The translations under genes were made by a program, and so were the position numbers. 63,658 bases of DNA from UBA4644 sp900555855. GTDB taxonomy: Bacteria; Bacillota; Clostridia; Oscillospirales; Butyricicoccaceae. The DNA lies in the NCBI GenBank assembly GCA_052289195.1, contig DAWAJD010000008.1:1-63658 (forward strand). The letters run 5' to 3'. Position 1 is the stretch's first letter; every line of letters starts with the position of its first letter. Of this stretch, positions 52,443-61,293 are shown in pieces. The notes beneath the pieces were generated by a model. That model was given only the letters and a program-made list of their open reading frames with translations, was not told where the DNA came from and ran no database searches.

Positions 52443-53828
52443 ATGAAAAACGAAAAACAAGCGCTGGGCACAGAGCCTATCTATGATGCGCGCAAGCTGG
52501 GCGTCCCCAAAATGCTGGTGCTGGGTCTGCAGCATATGTTCGCCATGTTTGGCGCCACCGTTCTGGTGCCCATCCTGGTCAGCGGCTACGGCCTGCCCCT
52601 GAGCATCCAGACGACCCTGCTGTTCGCCGGCCTCGGCACGCTTCTGTTCCATCTTTGCACCAAGTTCAAGGTCCCTGCATTCCTGGGCTCTTCCTTCGCG
52701 TTTCTGGGCGGCTTTGAGGCCGTTGCCAGGCTGGACGCCGGCAAGTTTGCCTCGATGACCGGCGAAGAAAAGCTCCCCTACGCCATGGGCGGCGTTGTGG
52801 TGGCCGGTCTGCTCTATCTGGTGCTGGCCCTGCTGTTCAAGCTGGTGGGCGCAAAGAAGGTCATGCGCTTCTTCCCGCCCATCGTCACCGGCCCCATGAT
52901 CATCCTCATCGGTCTGAACCTGTCCGGCTCCGCCGTTTCCAATGCTTCCACCTGCTGGTGGCTGGCGATGGTGGCCATGGCCATCATCGTGGTGGCGAAC
53001 ATCTGGGGCAAGGGTATGGTCAAGATCATCCCCATCCTGCTGGGTGTGGTGGGCGCCTATGTTGTGGCCCTGATCGCCAACGCCTTCGGCGCCACCGCAG
53101 TAGACGCCGCCGGCAATGTGGTTCCTCTGATCAGCTTCAGCAATGTGAGCTCCGCCAGCCTGGTGGGCCTGCAGAAGTTTGCCATCGCCAAGTTTGACAT
53201 CACCTCCATCCTGGTGATGGCCCCCATCGCCATCGCCTCTATGATGGAGCATATCGGCGACATCTCCGCCATCTCCGCCACCTGCCAGCGCAATTACATC
53301 GCCGATCCCGGCCTGCACCGCACGCTGCTGGGCGATGGCCTGGCTACCGCGCTGGCCGGTATGTTCGGCGGCCCCGCCAACACCACCTACGGCGAAAACA
53401 CCGGTGTTCTGGCTCTGAGCCGGGTCTATGACCCCAAGGTTATCCGCCTGGCGGCGGTCTACGCGGTGATCCTCTCCTTCAGCCCCAAGTTTGACGCCCT
53501 GGTCAACTCTATCCCCACGGCCATCATCGGCGGCGTCTCCTTCATCCTCTACGGTATGATCTCTGCGGTGGGCGTCCGCAATGTGGTGGAAAACAAGGTG
53601 GATCTGACCAAATCCCGCAACCTGATCATCGCCGCCGTCATCTTCGTCTGCGGCCTGGGCTTCTCCGGCGGAGTTTCCTTCCAGGTGGGCAACGCCACGG
53701 TCACGCTGACCTCTTTGGCCATCGCCGCTCTGGCCGGCGTCCTGCTGAACGCCATCCTGCCCGGCAACGACTATGAGTTCGGCACCGATGTGAAGGGCGA
53801 CAGCGCCGCCAATCTGGGCACCTATTAA
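52443..53828 (+). CDS. uraA: Uracil permease (NCS2 family)
   Basis: A 461-residue NCS2 transporter with about 12-14 membrane segments. It carries the uracil-type signatures: GLQHMFAMFGATVLVPI near residue 26, ATCQRNYIADPGLHRT, and GGPANTTYGENTGVLALSR with the conserved Glu of the substrate site. Neighbouring leader terminator suggests pyrimidine control. Works with upp in salvage. ATG behind GAGGAGG. Confidence 0.95.
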   Translation: MKNEKQALGTEPIYDARKLGVPKMLVLGLQHMFAMFGATVLVPILVSGYGLPLSIQTTLLFAGLGTLLFHLCTKFKVPAFLGSSFAFLGGFEAVARLDAGKFASMTGEEKLPYAMGGVVVAGLLYLVLALLFKLVGAKKVMRFFPPIVTGPMIILIGLNLSGSAVSNASTCWWLAMVAMAIIVVANIWGKGMVKIIPILLGVVGAYVVALIANAFGATAVDAAGNVVPLISFSNVSSASLVGLQKFAIAKFDITSILVMAPIAIASMMEHIGDISAISATCQRNYIADPGLHRTLLGDGLATALAGMFGGPANTTYGENTGVLALSRVYDPKVIRLAAVYAVILSFSPKFDALVNSIPTAIIGGVSFILYGMISAVGVRNVVENKVDLTKSRNLIIAAVIFVCGLGFSGGVSFQVGNATVTLTSLAIAALAGVLLNAILPGNDYEFGTDVKGDSAANLGTY

Positions 53829-53852
53829 TTAAAAATACAGCAAACCGGTTCA

Positions 53853-53886
53853 AAAGGCCCCTCCACAATACGGAGGGGCCTTTCTT
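53853..53886 (+). terminator. Terminator of uraA
   Basis: AAAGGCCCCTCC / GGAGGGGCCTTT stem, 7-nt loop, then TTTCTTTTTT. Confidence 0.9.
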
Positions 53887-53977
53887 TTTTCTGCGGCGGG
53901 CAGCTCGGCAAACGGTTGAAAAAAAGCGGCGCCGCAGGTATAATCAGAGCAGAAACAAGAGAAATGGGGCTGGATAT

Positions 53978-54805
53978 ATGGCAAAAATCATGGAGATCAC
54001 GGATTTTTCCGCGCCGGAGCTGGATGTTTACGCCCGCCTGACGGAAAATCAGCTGCTGAACCGGGCAGACCCGGAAAATGCGCTGTTCGTGGCGGAGAGC
54101 CCGCTGGTCATCGGCCGGGCGCTGGACGCGGGCTGCAGGCCGGTGTCCTTTTTGATGGAGAAGAAGCATGTGACGGGGAAGGGCGCGGCCATTCTGGCCC
54201 GGTGTCCCCAGGATATCCCCGTCTATGCGGCGGAGCTGCCGGTGCTTACGCAGCTCACCGGCTTCCACCTGACCCGGGGCATGCTGTGCGCCATGCTGCG
54301 GCCGCCGCTCCCTTCGGTGGAGGAGATCTGCCGGGATGCCCGGCGGGTGGCCGTGCTGGAAAATGTGATGAACCCCACCAACATCGGCGCGATCTTCCGC
54401 TCGGCGGCGGCGCTGAATATCGACGCCGTCCTGCTCACCGCCGCCGGCAGCGACCCGCTCTACCGCCGGGCCGCCCGGGTGAGCATGGGCAATGTGTTTC
54501 TGGTGCCCTGGACCTATCTGCCGGAGGAGACCTGCTGGACAGAGACCCTCCATGAGCTGGGCTTTCGGACGGCGGCCATGGCCCTGCGGGAGGATTCCGT
54601 CTTGCTGACAGACCCTGGGCTCATGGCAGAGCCAAGGCTGGCCATTGTTATGGGAACGGAGGGAGACGGCCTGGCGGGGGAGACCATCGCCCGGTGCGAT
54701 TATACCGTCCGGATCCCCATGTCCCACGGGGTGGATTCCCTCAATGTGGCGGCGGCCAGCGCCGTGGCCTTTTACCAGCTGGCGCAGCTTTCGGAAAAAG
54801 AATAA
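53978..54805 (+). CDS. TrmH/SpoU-family RNA 2'-O-methyltransferase
   Basis: A 275-residue SPOUT methyltransferase with an N-terminal SpoU substrate-binding-like region (about 1-95). The knot domain motifs are present: NVMNPTNIGAIFRSAAAL, MGTEGDGL and IPMSHGVDSLNVAAASAVAFY. These are the three SpoU motifs. The target (rRNA or tRNA) cannot be told. ATG with GGGGCTGGA upstream; it ends 41 bp before the convergent kinase gene. Confidence 0.93.
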   Translation: MAKIMEITDFSAPELDVYARLTENQLLNRADPENALFVAESPLVIGRALDAGCRPVSFLMEKKHVTGKGAAILARCPQDIPVYAAELPVLTQLTGFHLTRGMLCAMLRPPLPSVEEICRDARRVAVLENVMNPTNIGAIFRSAAALNIDAVLLTAAGSDPLYRRAARVSMGNVFLVPWTYLPEETCWTETLHELGFRTAAMALREDSVLLTDPGLMAEPRLAIVMGTEGDGLAGETIARCDYTVRIPMSHGVDSLNVAAASAVAFYQLAQLSEKE

Positions 54806-54846
54806 GATGCAGAAAAACGGCAGACGCAGCCGGCCTGGATCTGTGA

Positions 54847-56151
54847 TCAGCCGGAAGCCTCCGCCGTTTTTTGCGCCGGCGTCATGGGCAGCGCCAGCTG
54901 GAGCAGAAAGACGCCGTCCTCCGCGCGGAAGACGCAGAGACCGCCCTTCTGCCGGGCGATGGACGCCATACTGCGGCAGCCGAAGCCGTGGCCAGCCTGC
55001 CGTGCGGCAGGAAGCCCATTTTCCAGCTCCACCGTGCCGGAATAGGGATTTTTGATCTCGATGAGCAGCTTTTCCCGGCGAACATCGCAGTAAAGATCCA
55101 CCCAGCGGGCCCCCTGCGTGACCTGACCCGCCGCCCGGAGGGCGTTTTCCAGACCGTTGGACAGCAGAGAGCAAAGCTCGATATCGGAGAGGGGGAGGAC
55201 CTTTGGCAGGCGGGCGTTGATGGTGAGCCGGATCCCTGCCTGCCGGGCCTGATTCGCAAAGGAGGAGCACAGCAGGTTCACCAGCTCGTTTTCACACCAG
55301 CGGGTGGGCGTGATGGAATTGACGCCCGCATGGATCTGACGGATGTATTCCTGGGCCTGCTCCAGCTGGCCGGCGGAGAGATAGCTGTTGATGGCGTTGA
55401 GATGGTGGCGCATATCATGACGGTAGACCGCCGCCTGGGCCTGCGCCTGGGCCAGCGCCTCCACCTGCTGGGCGGCGGAGGCCAGCTCCATGGACATCAT
55501 GGAGTTCTGCAGCTCGGTCTGGCTGCGCTTCTGGACCTCGCCGTGGTAGAGAATGACAAATAGAATATAGAAAAACGCCATCGCCGCCGGAAGAAACTCA
55601 ATGATCCCGTGGATCCCCAGATAGAGGGCGTTGGAATAGACCGTGGCGGCGTAGTCAAACAAATAATAGAACAGCGGCAGCCCGCCGAAGATCCAGAGGG
55701 AGCGGGAGGAATAGGTCATGGCCGCATAGGCGGGGGCCGCGAACCAGCGGCAGAGCAGATAGCCGAAGAGCAGGATGGATATGGCGTAGCTCAGCTCATA
55801 GCTCAGGGCGCTGTCAAAGACTGCCTGCGTCAGCGACCCCACCCAGCGGGGCAGCTGGCAGCAGAAATAGGCCGTCAAAACGCTGGCCAGCGCCAGCATG
55901 GGCCTGCGCTTCAGCCCCAGCCACAAAAAAAGCCACAGGGGAAGATGGGTCAGCAGGGGATAGAGCATCCGCGTGCGCTGAAGGCCCAGCAGCAGGAAAA
56001 ACAGCCCCTGCACCGCCAGCAGCACAAGGCAGAGCGCCGCGGTCATCCACCGGTCCCGCCGGGTGCGGATGCCGCCGGAAAAGGAGATCGCCAGCGCCGC
56101 GCCGTAAAACAGCACCAGCCCGAAGTTGATCAGCTGAAGGGAGGCCGTCAT
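54847..56151 (-). CDS. AgrC-type sensor histidine kinase (GHKL, HPK10-like)
   Basis: A 434-residue kinase with six or so membrane helices over residues 1-210 and a cytoplasmic kinase part. The His box is VYRHDMRHHLNAINSYLSAG with the phospho-acceptor His in RHDMRHH. The ATPase has the N-box SNGLENALRAA and G-box GHGFGCRSMASIA. The membrane part is like peptide-sensing AgrC kinases, but no AgrD/AgrB genes are present. Its ATG overlaps the regulator stop (ATGA), so it is translated after the LytTR gene. Confidence 0.92.
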   Translation of the reverse strand: MTASLQLINFGLVLFYGAALAISFSGGIRTRRDRWMTAALCLVLLAVQGLFFLLLGLQRTRMLYPLLTHLPLWLFLWLGLKRRPMLALASVLTAYFCCQLPRWVGSLTQAVFDSALSYELSYAISILLFGYLLCRWFAAPAYAAMTYSSRSLWIFGGLPLFYYLFDYAATVYSNALYLGIHGIIEFLPAAMAFFYILFVILYHGEVQKRSQTELQNSMMSMELASAAQQVEALAQAQAQAAVYRHDMRHHLNAINSYLSAGQLEQAQEYIRQIHAGVNSITPTRWCENELVNLLCSSFANQARQAGIRLTINARLPKVLPLSDIELCSLLSNGLENALRAAGQVTQGARWVDLYCDVRREKLLIEIKNPYSGTVELENGLPAARQAGHGFGCRSMASIARQKGGLCVFRAEDGVFLLQLALPMTPAQKTAEASG

Positions 56152-56876
56152 GCTTCCTCCTCCTTGCGGGAAAAGAGATAATCCAGATAGGCCGTGCGCA
56201 CCTGACTCTGCAGCAGGCGGGAGATGGGGATGGTCCGATGGTCAAAGGTGGTCAGCTCCCGGCTGCCCAGCGACTGGACGCCGTCCATATTGACCACAAA
56301 GGCCCGGTGGACCTTGATAAACTCCGGCTGGGACAGCAGCGCCCCCTCATATTCGCTGAGGGCGCCGGGGATCTCCAGCTCGCTGCCGTCTTCCAGATAA
56401 AACATCAGATGCTTGTTGCGCACCTCCACCGCCACGATGGAGGAAAAGGGAAGACGGGTCACGCCGGCGGGGCGGCGCAGGGTCAGCAGGGCGTCCTGCT
56501 TCTGGATGGCGTGGAACAGCTTATCCAGCACGGGAAAGAGATTGTCGGCGGAGGCGGGCTTGAGCAGATAGGAATAGGCCTCCACCGCATAGCTCTCCAC
56601 GGCATATTCCGGGGAGGAGGTGAGAAAAACGATCTTCGGATCCAGCGCCGCGGCGCGGATCTCCCGGGCGGCCTCCATGCCGGAAAGCCCGGGCATCAGG
56701 ATATCCAGCAGCACCGCGTCGTAGGCGGTATGGCGCATGGCCTCCAGCAGGTCCATGGCGCTGCGGAAAAGATCGAAGCTGAGGATCGAGCCGCGGCTGG
56801 CCTGGTATTGGCCCAGCAGCGCGGATACGCGGGTCAGCTCTTCCCGGTCGTCGTCGCAGACGGCAAGCCGAAACAT
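56148..56876 (-). CDS. LytTR-family response regulator
   Basis: A 242-residue AgrA/LytR-type regulator. The receiver domain has the acidic CDDDREE, the acceptor Asp in DAVLLDILMPGLSG and Lys in YLLKPAS. The LytTR DNA-binding domain (about 140-240) has VEVRNKHLMFYLEDG and FIKVHRAFVVNMDGV. It is first in the operon and overlaps the kinase gene by 4 bp. ATG behind GGGGGCGGAG. Confidence 0.94.
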   Translation of the reverse strand: MFRLAVCDDDREELTRVSALLGQYQASRGSILSFDLFRSAMDLLEAMRHTAYDAVLLDILMPGLSGMEAAREIRAAALDPKIVFLTSSPEYAVESYAVEAYSYLLKPASADNLFPVLDKLFHAIQKQDALLTLRRPAGVTRLPFSSIVAVEVRNKHLMFYLEDGSELEIPGALSEYEGALLSQPEFIKVHRAFVVNMDGVQSLGSRELTTFDHRTIPISRLLQSQVRTAYLDYLFSRKEEEA

Positions 56877-56910
56877 GGCTCCGCCCCCTTTCCCGTGAAG
56901 TGATGCTATC

Positions 56911-56939
56911 ATTATAACCCAGGATGGCGTTTCCTTCAA
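56911..56939 (-). promoter_or_regulatory. Promoter of the LytTR-kinase operon
   Basis: TTGAAG, 17-bp spacer, TATAAT on the minus strand, 35 bp before the LytTR ATG. Confidence 0.75.
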
Positions 56940-56961
56940 TCAAAAAATGCATTTCGAGCCG

Positions 56962-56978
56962 CTGAAATGACATTTCAG
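56962..56978. promoter_or_regulatory. 17-bp palindrome between divergent promoters
   Basis: CTGAAATG-A-CATTTCAG, a perfect 8-1-8 palindrome located 23 bp upstream of the LytTR -35 box and 31 bp upstream of the -10 (TATACT, 57010-57015) facing the other way. GCATTTCG at 56949-56956 resembles one half. Confidence 0.6.
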
Positions 56979-57056
56979 GGAAAAATCCCCACTTTTGCGG
57001 CGGGCCTGCTATACTAAGGGCATCTGAAGCGGCTTTGCCGGAAGGGGGAAGGAGCC

Positions 57057-57371
57057 ATGGGAACGGTGGTGGCGGCGGTATCTGTCATCGCGGGGCTGAG
57101 CCTGAGCGCGCTGCTCCTCTGCTGGTTCCTCTGGGTCTACCATCTTCTTTCGGAAAAGCGGGAAAGCGCCATGGCGGCCCGGCAGCAGCTCCAGCTGCCC
57201 CGGGACGGGCTGGATCAGGTCCGGGGCAGCGAGCGGGAGGCCGCCGCGCGCCGGGTGCTGGAATCCAGCAGAGACATCTGCCAGAGCATCCGCCAGAGCT
57301 ATAACGACGCCCTGCGGCGGCCGCTCTGCCAGCTCCCCGGCTATCTCATGGGCTTCCGGCCGCTGCCCTGA
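57057..57371 (+). CDS. Small single-pass membrane protein
   Basis: A 104-residue protein: one membrane segment (about residues 6-28) near the N-terminus, then a polar, helical, basic/acidic region with SSRDICQSIRQSYNDALRRPL. ATG follows GGGGGAAGGAGCC. The -10 at 57010 (TATACT) lacks a good -35, so expression may need an activator at the palindrome. Not recognised; divergent from the LytTR system, a possible target. Confidence 0.65.
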   Translation: MGTVVAAVSVIAGLSLSALLLCWFLWVYHLLSEKRESAMAARQQLQLPRDGLDQVRGSEREAAARRVLESSRDICQSIRQSYNDALRRPLCQLPGYLMGFRPLP

Positions 57372-57433
57372 GCGGCCAGACGCAAAAGCGTGAAAAGAAA
57401 CAAAAGCAATCATCTTTGGACGGAGGAGATCAA

Positions 57434-58321
57434 ATGGGTCTGTTTACAAAAAAAGAGCCCTGCGCCATCTGCGGCGGCAAGGTCAAGGGCCTGCTTCCCT
57501 GGAAGATCGAAGGACAGTATGTCTGCGACAGCTGCCACGGCGTGGTGGATGTGCAGAGAGATAAGGCAGATATGACGATGGAGCAGTTCCGCCAATATCG
57601 GGCCTTTCGGGAGGAAAACCAAGCGCTGAAGGCGCAGTTCACGATCTCACAGAAGATAGATTTTGGTGCGTTTGATACCAAGCTGGTCTTTGATTTTGAC
57701 CATCGGCTCTTTTGCATGGATCAGCATCTGGCAAAGACTGTTTTCCGCGGCGGAGAGATCAGATCCTTCGTCATCCAGGAGGACGGCGCGCCCATCTTTG
57801 AGGGCGGCCCGCAGGGCCTTGCGCGCTATGAGAGCGTTGTTCCAGGGCATCTGACCATGATGGCTCCCCAGCTGAACCAGATCCTTATGCAGAAGCAGCT
57901 GGAGGATCAGCTGAATGTGGGCCGGGATCCGGAGCATCGCCCGGCGCCGCGGTTCTACGACATCCCGGAGCCTTTCAAAAAGTTTCAGGTGTCTATCTAT
58001 GTGGATCACCCTTATTGGAGTCTGCTGGAATGCGACCGCTCCGGCCCCACCTTCGATAATGACTATCCTGATGTGAATGATTATATGAATCGTTATCAGG
58101 AGGGCTATTGGCTCATGGAGAACCTGGCCCAGTGTCTGATGGCGGTGGCCTTCCCGGATGCACCCGCAGAGGGCGCGCAGCAGGAGGAGCAGCCTGCGGC
58201 AGCGGCAGCGCCGGCGCAAGACGCCGTGACCCAGCTGAAGCAGTATAAGCAGCTGCTGGACGATGGCGTTATTACCCAGGCAGACTTTGACGCCAAGAAA
58301 AAGCAGCTCATGGGCCTTTAA
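57434..58321 (+). CDS. Zinc-ribbon (DUF4428-like) and SHOCT domain protein
   Basis: A 295-residue soluble protein. The N-terminus has a zinc-ribbon-type CAICGGKVKGLLPWKIEG and YVCDSCHGV, resembling DUF4428. The middle 180 residues are a YokF/DUF-type fold I cannot assign. An Ala/Gln/Glu linker precedes a C-terminal SHOCT motif QLKQYKQLLDDGVITQADFD, a short oligomerisation or stress-linked module. Start at ATG behind CGGAGGAG. Downstream lipoprotein gene follows by 52 bp. Confidence 0.82.
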   Translation: MGLFTKKEPCAICGGKVKGLLPWKIEGQYVCDSCHGVVDVQRDKADMTMEQFRQYRAFREENQALKAQFTISQKIDFGAFDTKLVFDFDHRLFCMDQHLAKTVFRGGEIRSFVIQEDGAPIFEGGPQGLARYESVVPGHLTMMAPQLNQILMQKQLEDQLNVGRDPEHRPAPRFYDIPEPFKKFQVSIYVDHPYWSLLECDRSGPTFDNDYPDVNDYMNRYQEGYWLMENLAQCLMAVAFPDAPAEGAQQEEQPAAAAAPAQDAVTQLKQYKQLLDDGVITQADFDAKKKQLMGL

Positions 58322-58373
58322 GCCCCAAACAAAGCCAAAAAATATTTTTTTGATACAAATGGAGGAAAATCAC

Positions 58374-58910
58374 ATGAAAATCAAGAAGATCCTGGCGCTG
58401 CTCTGCGCCGCAATGATGGTGCTGTCCCTGGCTGCCTGCGGCGGAGAGGACGGAGGCTCTGACGAAGTCACCATGAAGACCATCACCCTGGGCGATGTGA
58501 CCATGGAAGTCCCCGATACCTTTGGCGAGCCGCAGGAGGCCAACGGCGCCATGGCGGTCGCCGGCCCCGAAGCTTCCATCACCGTCTCCGGCCCCGTGAC
58601 CATGGATATCCCCATGGAGAGCTGGACCGAGGAGTTCGTCTCCGCCAATCTGGACGGCCTGTTTGGCGCATCCTATACGGATCTGTCGCTGGCGGATTTT
58701 GTGGGCGATGTGGATTTTGACGGCACCCCCGGCGTCTTCTTCACCGTCACCGGCACCAACTCCAAGGGCGTGGCCCGGGTGATCTACAACGCATATCTCT
58801 TCGACGAGACCATGGGCGATTATGTGGTGTCTTTCCTGCACAGCGTGGACAACGCTTCCTACACCGCTGAGCTGGACAACGCCATCGTCTCCAGCATCAC
58901 CCTGCACTGA
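58374..58910 (+). CDS. Lipoprotein of unknown function
   Basis: A 178-residue lipoprotein. The signal peptide KIKKILALLCAAMMVLSLAACG has a lipobox (LAAC) at residues 18-21. The mature part is a single acidic beta-rich domain ending in VDNASYTAELDNAIVSSITL. It resembles small Clostridia lipoproteins of PsbP/YesF-type folds, but I cannot name it. ATG behind GGAGG. It may share a transcript with the SHOCT gene upstream. Confidence 0.85.
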   Translation: MKIKKILALLCAAMMVLSLAACGGEDGGSDEVTMKTITLGDVTMEVPDTFGEPQEANGAMAVAGPEASITVSGPVTMDIPMESWTEEFVSANLDGLFGASYTDLSLADFVGDVDFDGTPGVFFTVTGTNSKGVARVIYNAYLFDETMGDYVVSFLHSVDNASYTAELDNAIVSSITLH

Positions 58911-58949
58911 GCAAAAAACGGAAAAAGAGCATAAAAGGGAAAGGGAAAG

Positions 58950-58973
58950 GGCCCGCGGCGAACGCCGCGGGCC
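58950..58973 (+). terminator. GC-rich hairpin after the lipoprotein gene
   Basis: GGCCCGCGGCG / CGCCGCGGGCC perfect 11-bp stem, 2-nt centre; the following T-run is short (CCTTCCAGT). Probably a terminator. Confidence 0.55.
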
Positions 58974-59067
58974 TTCCAGTATTGCTCAAAAAACGCCGGA
59001 AAACTGGCGGGCCATGGTATTTGCCGCGCAGTTCTGTTATAATAACAGAAAAAGGAGGAGATGCTGC

Positions 59068-59630
59068 TTGAAGAAACGGAAGGGGTGGCTCCGGCGGCTG
59101 TCGCTGCCGTTTTTGTGGGCGGCGGGGCTTTTGATCGCGCTGGCCGCGGTCCTTTCCCGCGTTGGCGGCCATCAGCGCCTGCTGTATCGGGGAATATCAC
59201 GAATCGGCCATGGTGACATTTTTGTTCCAGCTGGGCTCGTTTCTGGAGCAGATGACCATGAAAAAGACCCGCTCCGCCATCAAGGCCCTGACGGAGCTGG
59301 CCCCCACCACGGCCCGGCGGATCGTCGGCTCCGGACAGGACGGCGATTTTGAAACAGAGGAGATCGACGCGGAGCAGGTGGAGGAGGGGGATCTGCTGCT
59401 GGTCCGGGCTGCGGCGGCGCTGCCGGCGTATGGGCCGGAGGAAGCCCAGACAGTCCGGGCTGCATCAGGCGGCGGCCCTTTACCGGGCGCTGAAGGCGGG
59501 CCCCTCCGCCACCCTGTTTCAGGAGCTGCGGCAGGTGACGGCGGATTATGCCGTCCCCGAAGACGCCTGTCAGGCTTATGCAAAGACCTATGGGCTGCTG
59601 GCCCGGCTGGATGAGGACTTTTCCCGCTGA
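59068..59630 (+). pseudogene. Decayed heavy-metal P-type ATPase N-terminus fused to an unrelated C-terminal fragment
   Basis: Frame one starts TTG after GGAGGAG and reads KKRKGWLRRLSLPFLWAAG and LLIALAAVLSR, a membrane segment. One base later the frame changes near 59161 to LAAISACCIGEYHESAMVTF, then LFQLGSFLEQMTMKKTRSAI and KALTELAPTTARRI up to VEEGDLLLVR; this is the transmembrane and actuator start of P1B-type metal ATPases. After about 59410 the ATPase ends; a third frame continues HQAAALYRALKAGPSATLFQ ... AKTYGLLARLDEDFSR to the stop at 59630. No phosphorylation (DKTG) or nucleotide domain follows. So it is a frameshifted remnant joined to another gene's 3' end, with about 500 residues of ATPase lost. 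Confidence 0.78.
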
Positions 59631-59754
59631 GCGGCACAAAAAGAGACAGAAAGACCGATGACCGGGCAGGTGCGCTTGCCTGGTCATGCTGTATAAAAAC
59701 AAAAGATTATTTCTGTTGAAAACAGAGTTTTTTGTGCAAGACTATGCTTTTTTC

Positions 59755-59783
59755 TTGCATCCCTGAGCAAAAGGTGCTATGCT
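59755..59783 (+). promoter_or_regulatory. Promoter of the secreted-protein pair
   Basis: TTGCAT, 17-bp spacer, TATGCT; a 160-nt leader follows with the hairpin GGGCCGCAATGGCGGCC. The rest of the 316-bp gap (59631-59946) holds the small stem TGACC / GGTCA and no gene. Confidence 0.6.
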
Positions 59784-59946
59784 GTCTTCGAAAAAGGGCC
59801 GCAATGGCGGCCATGCTCCGGCCGAAGCACTGTAAAAGCCGATGGATCGGGAAGAAGGTGCTTCCCATGGGAAGCGAAGGGGCGCGCGAAGCCCAACGGA
59901 AAAAGAGGAGTTGAGTCGTGCCGCAAAGCATAAAAAGGAGGCTTTT

Positions 59947-61284
59947 ATGAAAAAACAGCATATTGCGGATTGCTGCAGAAAAAGCCGGAATAGCATCGCG
60001 ATTTTTTTATTGGTTTTGTTTTTATGCTGGGGTGCTCAGGTGGCGGCAAATGCGCAGATGTCTGCCGAACGGCGCTTTTCCGGCGAAGCTGTCGTGTGTC
60101 TCACGCCGGAGGCCCTGACCCGCGCCCGGGCCGAAACGCCGGGCGCTGCCGCAAATGCGGCGGAGGGGATCACCGCGGCGTATGCTTACCGCCTTGTGCC
60201 CTCCAAAGCGGAGCGCGATCAGGCGGAGGTGGAGGCGGAGATCGCCCTGTCCTTTGGGACCGGCGACGGGTTGACCATCCAGGCATCCGGCGAAGTCTGG
60301 GCCTACAGCGTATCGGATGGAGAAACGCTTTGGGAAGGACCGCTGGACGGAGAAACCTGGTATCAGGGCCGGCGGTATCGGGTCATCGTGGGCTTTGCGA
60401 AGCTCGGCAGCAGCGACAACGCGCAGATGAGCATTACCCTGCAGGATGCCGCAGGGACGCTGAATCCCATCGCGCTTTCCTTTGGAAGCGTTGTTACCCC
60501 GGAGATGGCCCAGGCAGTCCTGCAAAATGCGGAAAACCACCGGCAGCCGGAGGTGCGGCAGCAGAATGCCGCCTGGATGGGTCTGGGCGGAAGCGAAGCC
60601 GAGGCCCTGCCGCGCGATGAATTTGTCCTCTATAAATCAGTATATGGCGACTTCAGCGATTCCCCGGTCACAGGCGTCGGACAGCGTGCCCGGCTCTATT
60701 TTAACGATGCGAGAGATCTGGCTGCCGTCTGCCTGACCACATATGCAAGCAAGCTGAACGATTATTATGACGGTGTGCTTGATCCGGAGTCCTGCGTTTA
60801 TTCCTTTTCCATCAGGCTCAAGGCAACGGACGGAGCGCACGGCCCGCTTTCGCGCTATTCCCATATCTGCAATATCTATGCGGAGGATCAATTTCCCAGT
60901 GCGGGCGGCTCTGTCTATCTGGAGGCGATCTTTGAAGACGCCATGTCCGTTTTGGGGATCCCCACCAGCACGATGTCGGCCTGGCTTTCCGGCGTGCAGG
61001 GAGAAGCCAGCAAGAGCCTGGGCCTTTGGGAAGCCAGCATCCAGGTCCGCTTCCCGCTTTCGCAGGTCACCAATTTCGATGGGACGGGCAATGCCGGCGT
61101 GCCCATGGTCGCCTGCCTTGCGGTTTCGGAGCCGGAGGCCTATGTGGGAAACAGCCCTTATGAATTCTCAACCACCCTGCGCTACAGGACGCCTTGCTAT
61201 GTGGGAACGGTCAATCCTACCGTGACCTATACCTACACCGATGTGGAGACGGCCGTTGGAAACACAACGATCACCATTGACTGA
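59947..61284 (+). CDS. Secreted protein of unknown function
   Basis: A 445-residue protein with an N-terminal hydrophobic segment (SIAIFLLVLFLCWGAQVAANA) as signal peptide or anchor. The rest is soluble and beta-rich; I recognise no domain. It contains Glu/Ala-rich stretches and a block YSFSIRLKATDGAHGPLSRY. ATG behind AAAGGAGG. It is 9 bp upstream of a small membrane gene, so the two form a unit. Function unknown. Confidence 0.75.
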   Translation: MKKQHIADCCRKSRNSIAIFLLVLFLCWGAQVAANAQMSAERRFSGEAVVCLTPEALTRARAETPGAAANAAEGITAAYAYRLVPSKAERDQAEVEAEIALSFGTGDGLTIQASGEVWAYSVSDGETLWEGPLDGETWYQGRRYRVIVGFAKLGSSDNAQMSITLQDAAGTLNPIALSFGSVVTPEMAQAVLQNAENHRQPEVRQQNAAWMGLGGSEAEALPRDEFVLYKSVYGDFSDSPVTGVGQRARLYFNDARDLAAVCLTTYASKLNDYYDGVLDPESCVYSFSIRLKATDGAHGPLSRYSHICNIYAEDQFPSAGGSVYLEAIFEDAMSVLGIPTSTMSAWLSGVQGEASKSLGLWEASIQVRFPLSQVTNFDGTGNAGVPMVACLAVSEPEAYVGNSPYEFSTTLRYRTPCYVGTVNPTVTYTYTDVETAVGNTTITID

Positions 61285-61293
61285 GGAAGTAAA

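Noticed and set aside
59162..59614. A 150-residue open frame as a stand-alone gene
   Set aside because: It starts at an internal TTG with no RBS; its first half is an internal segment of a P-type ATPase and it runs out of frame. Treated as part of the pseudogene.
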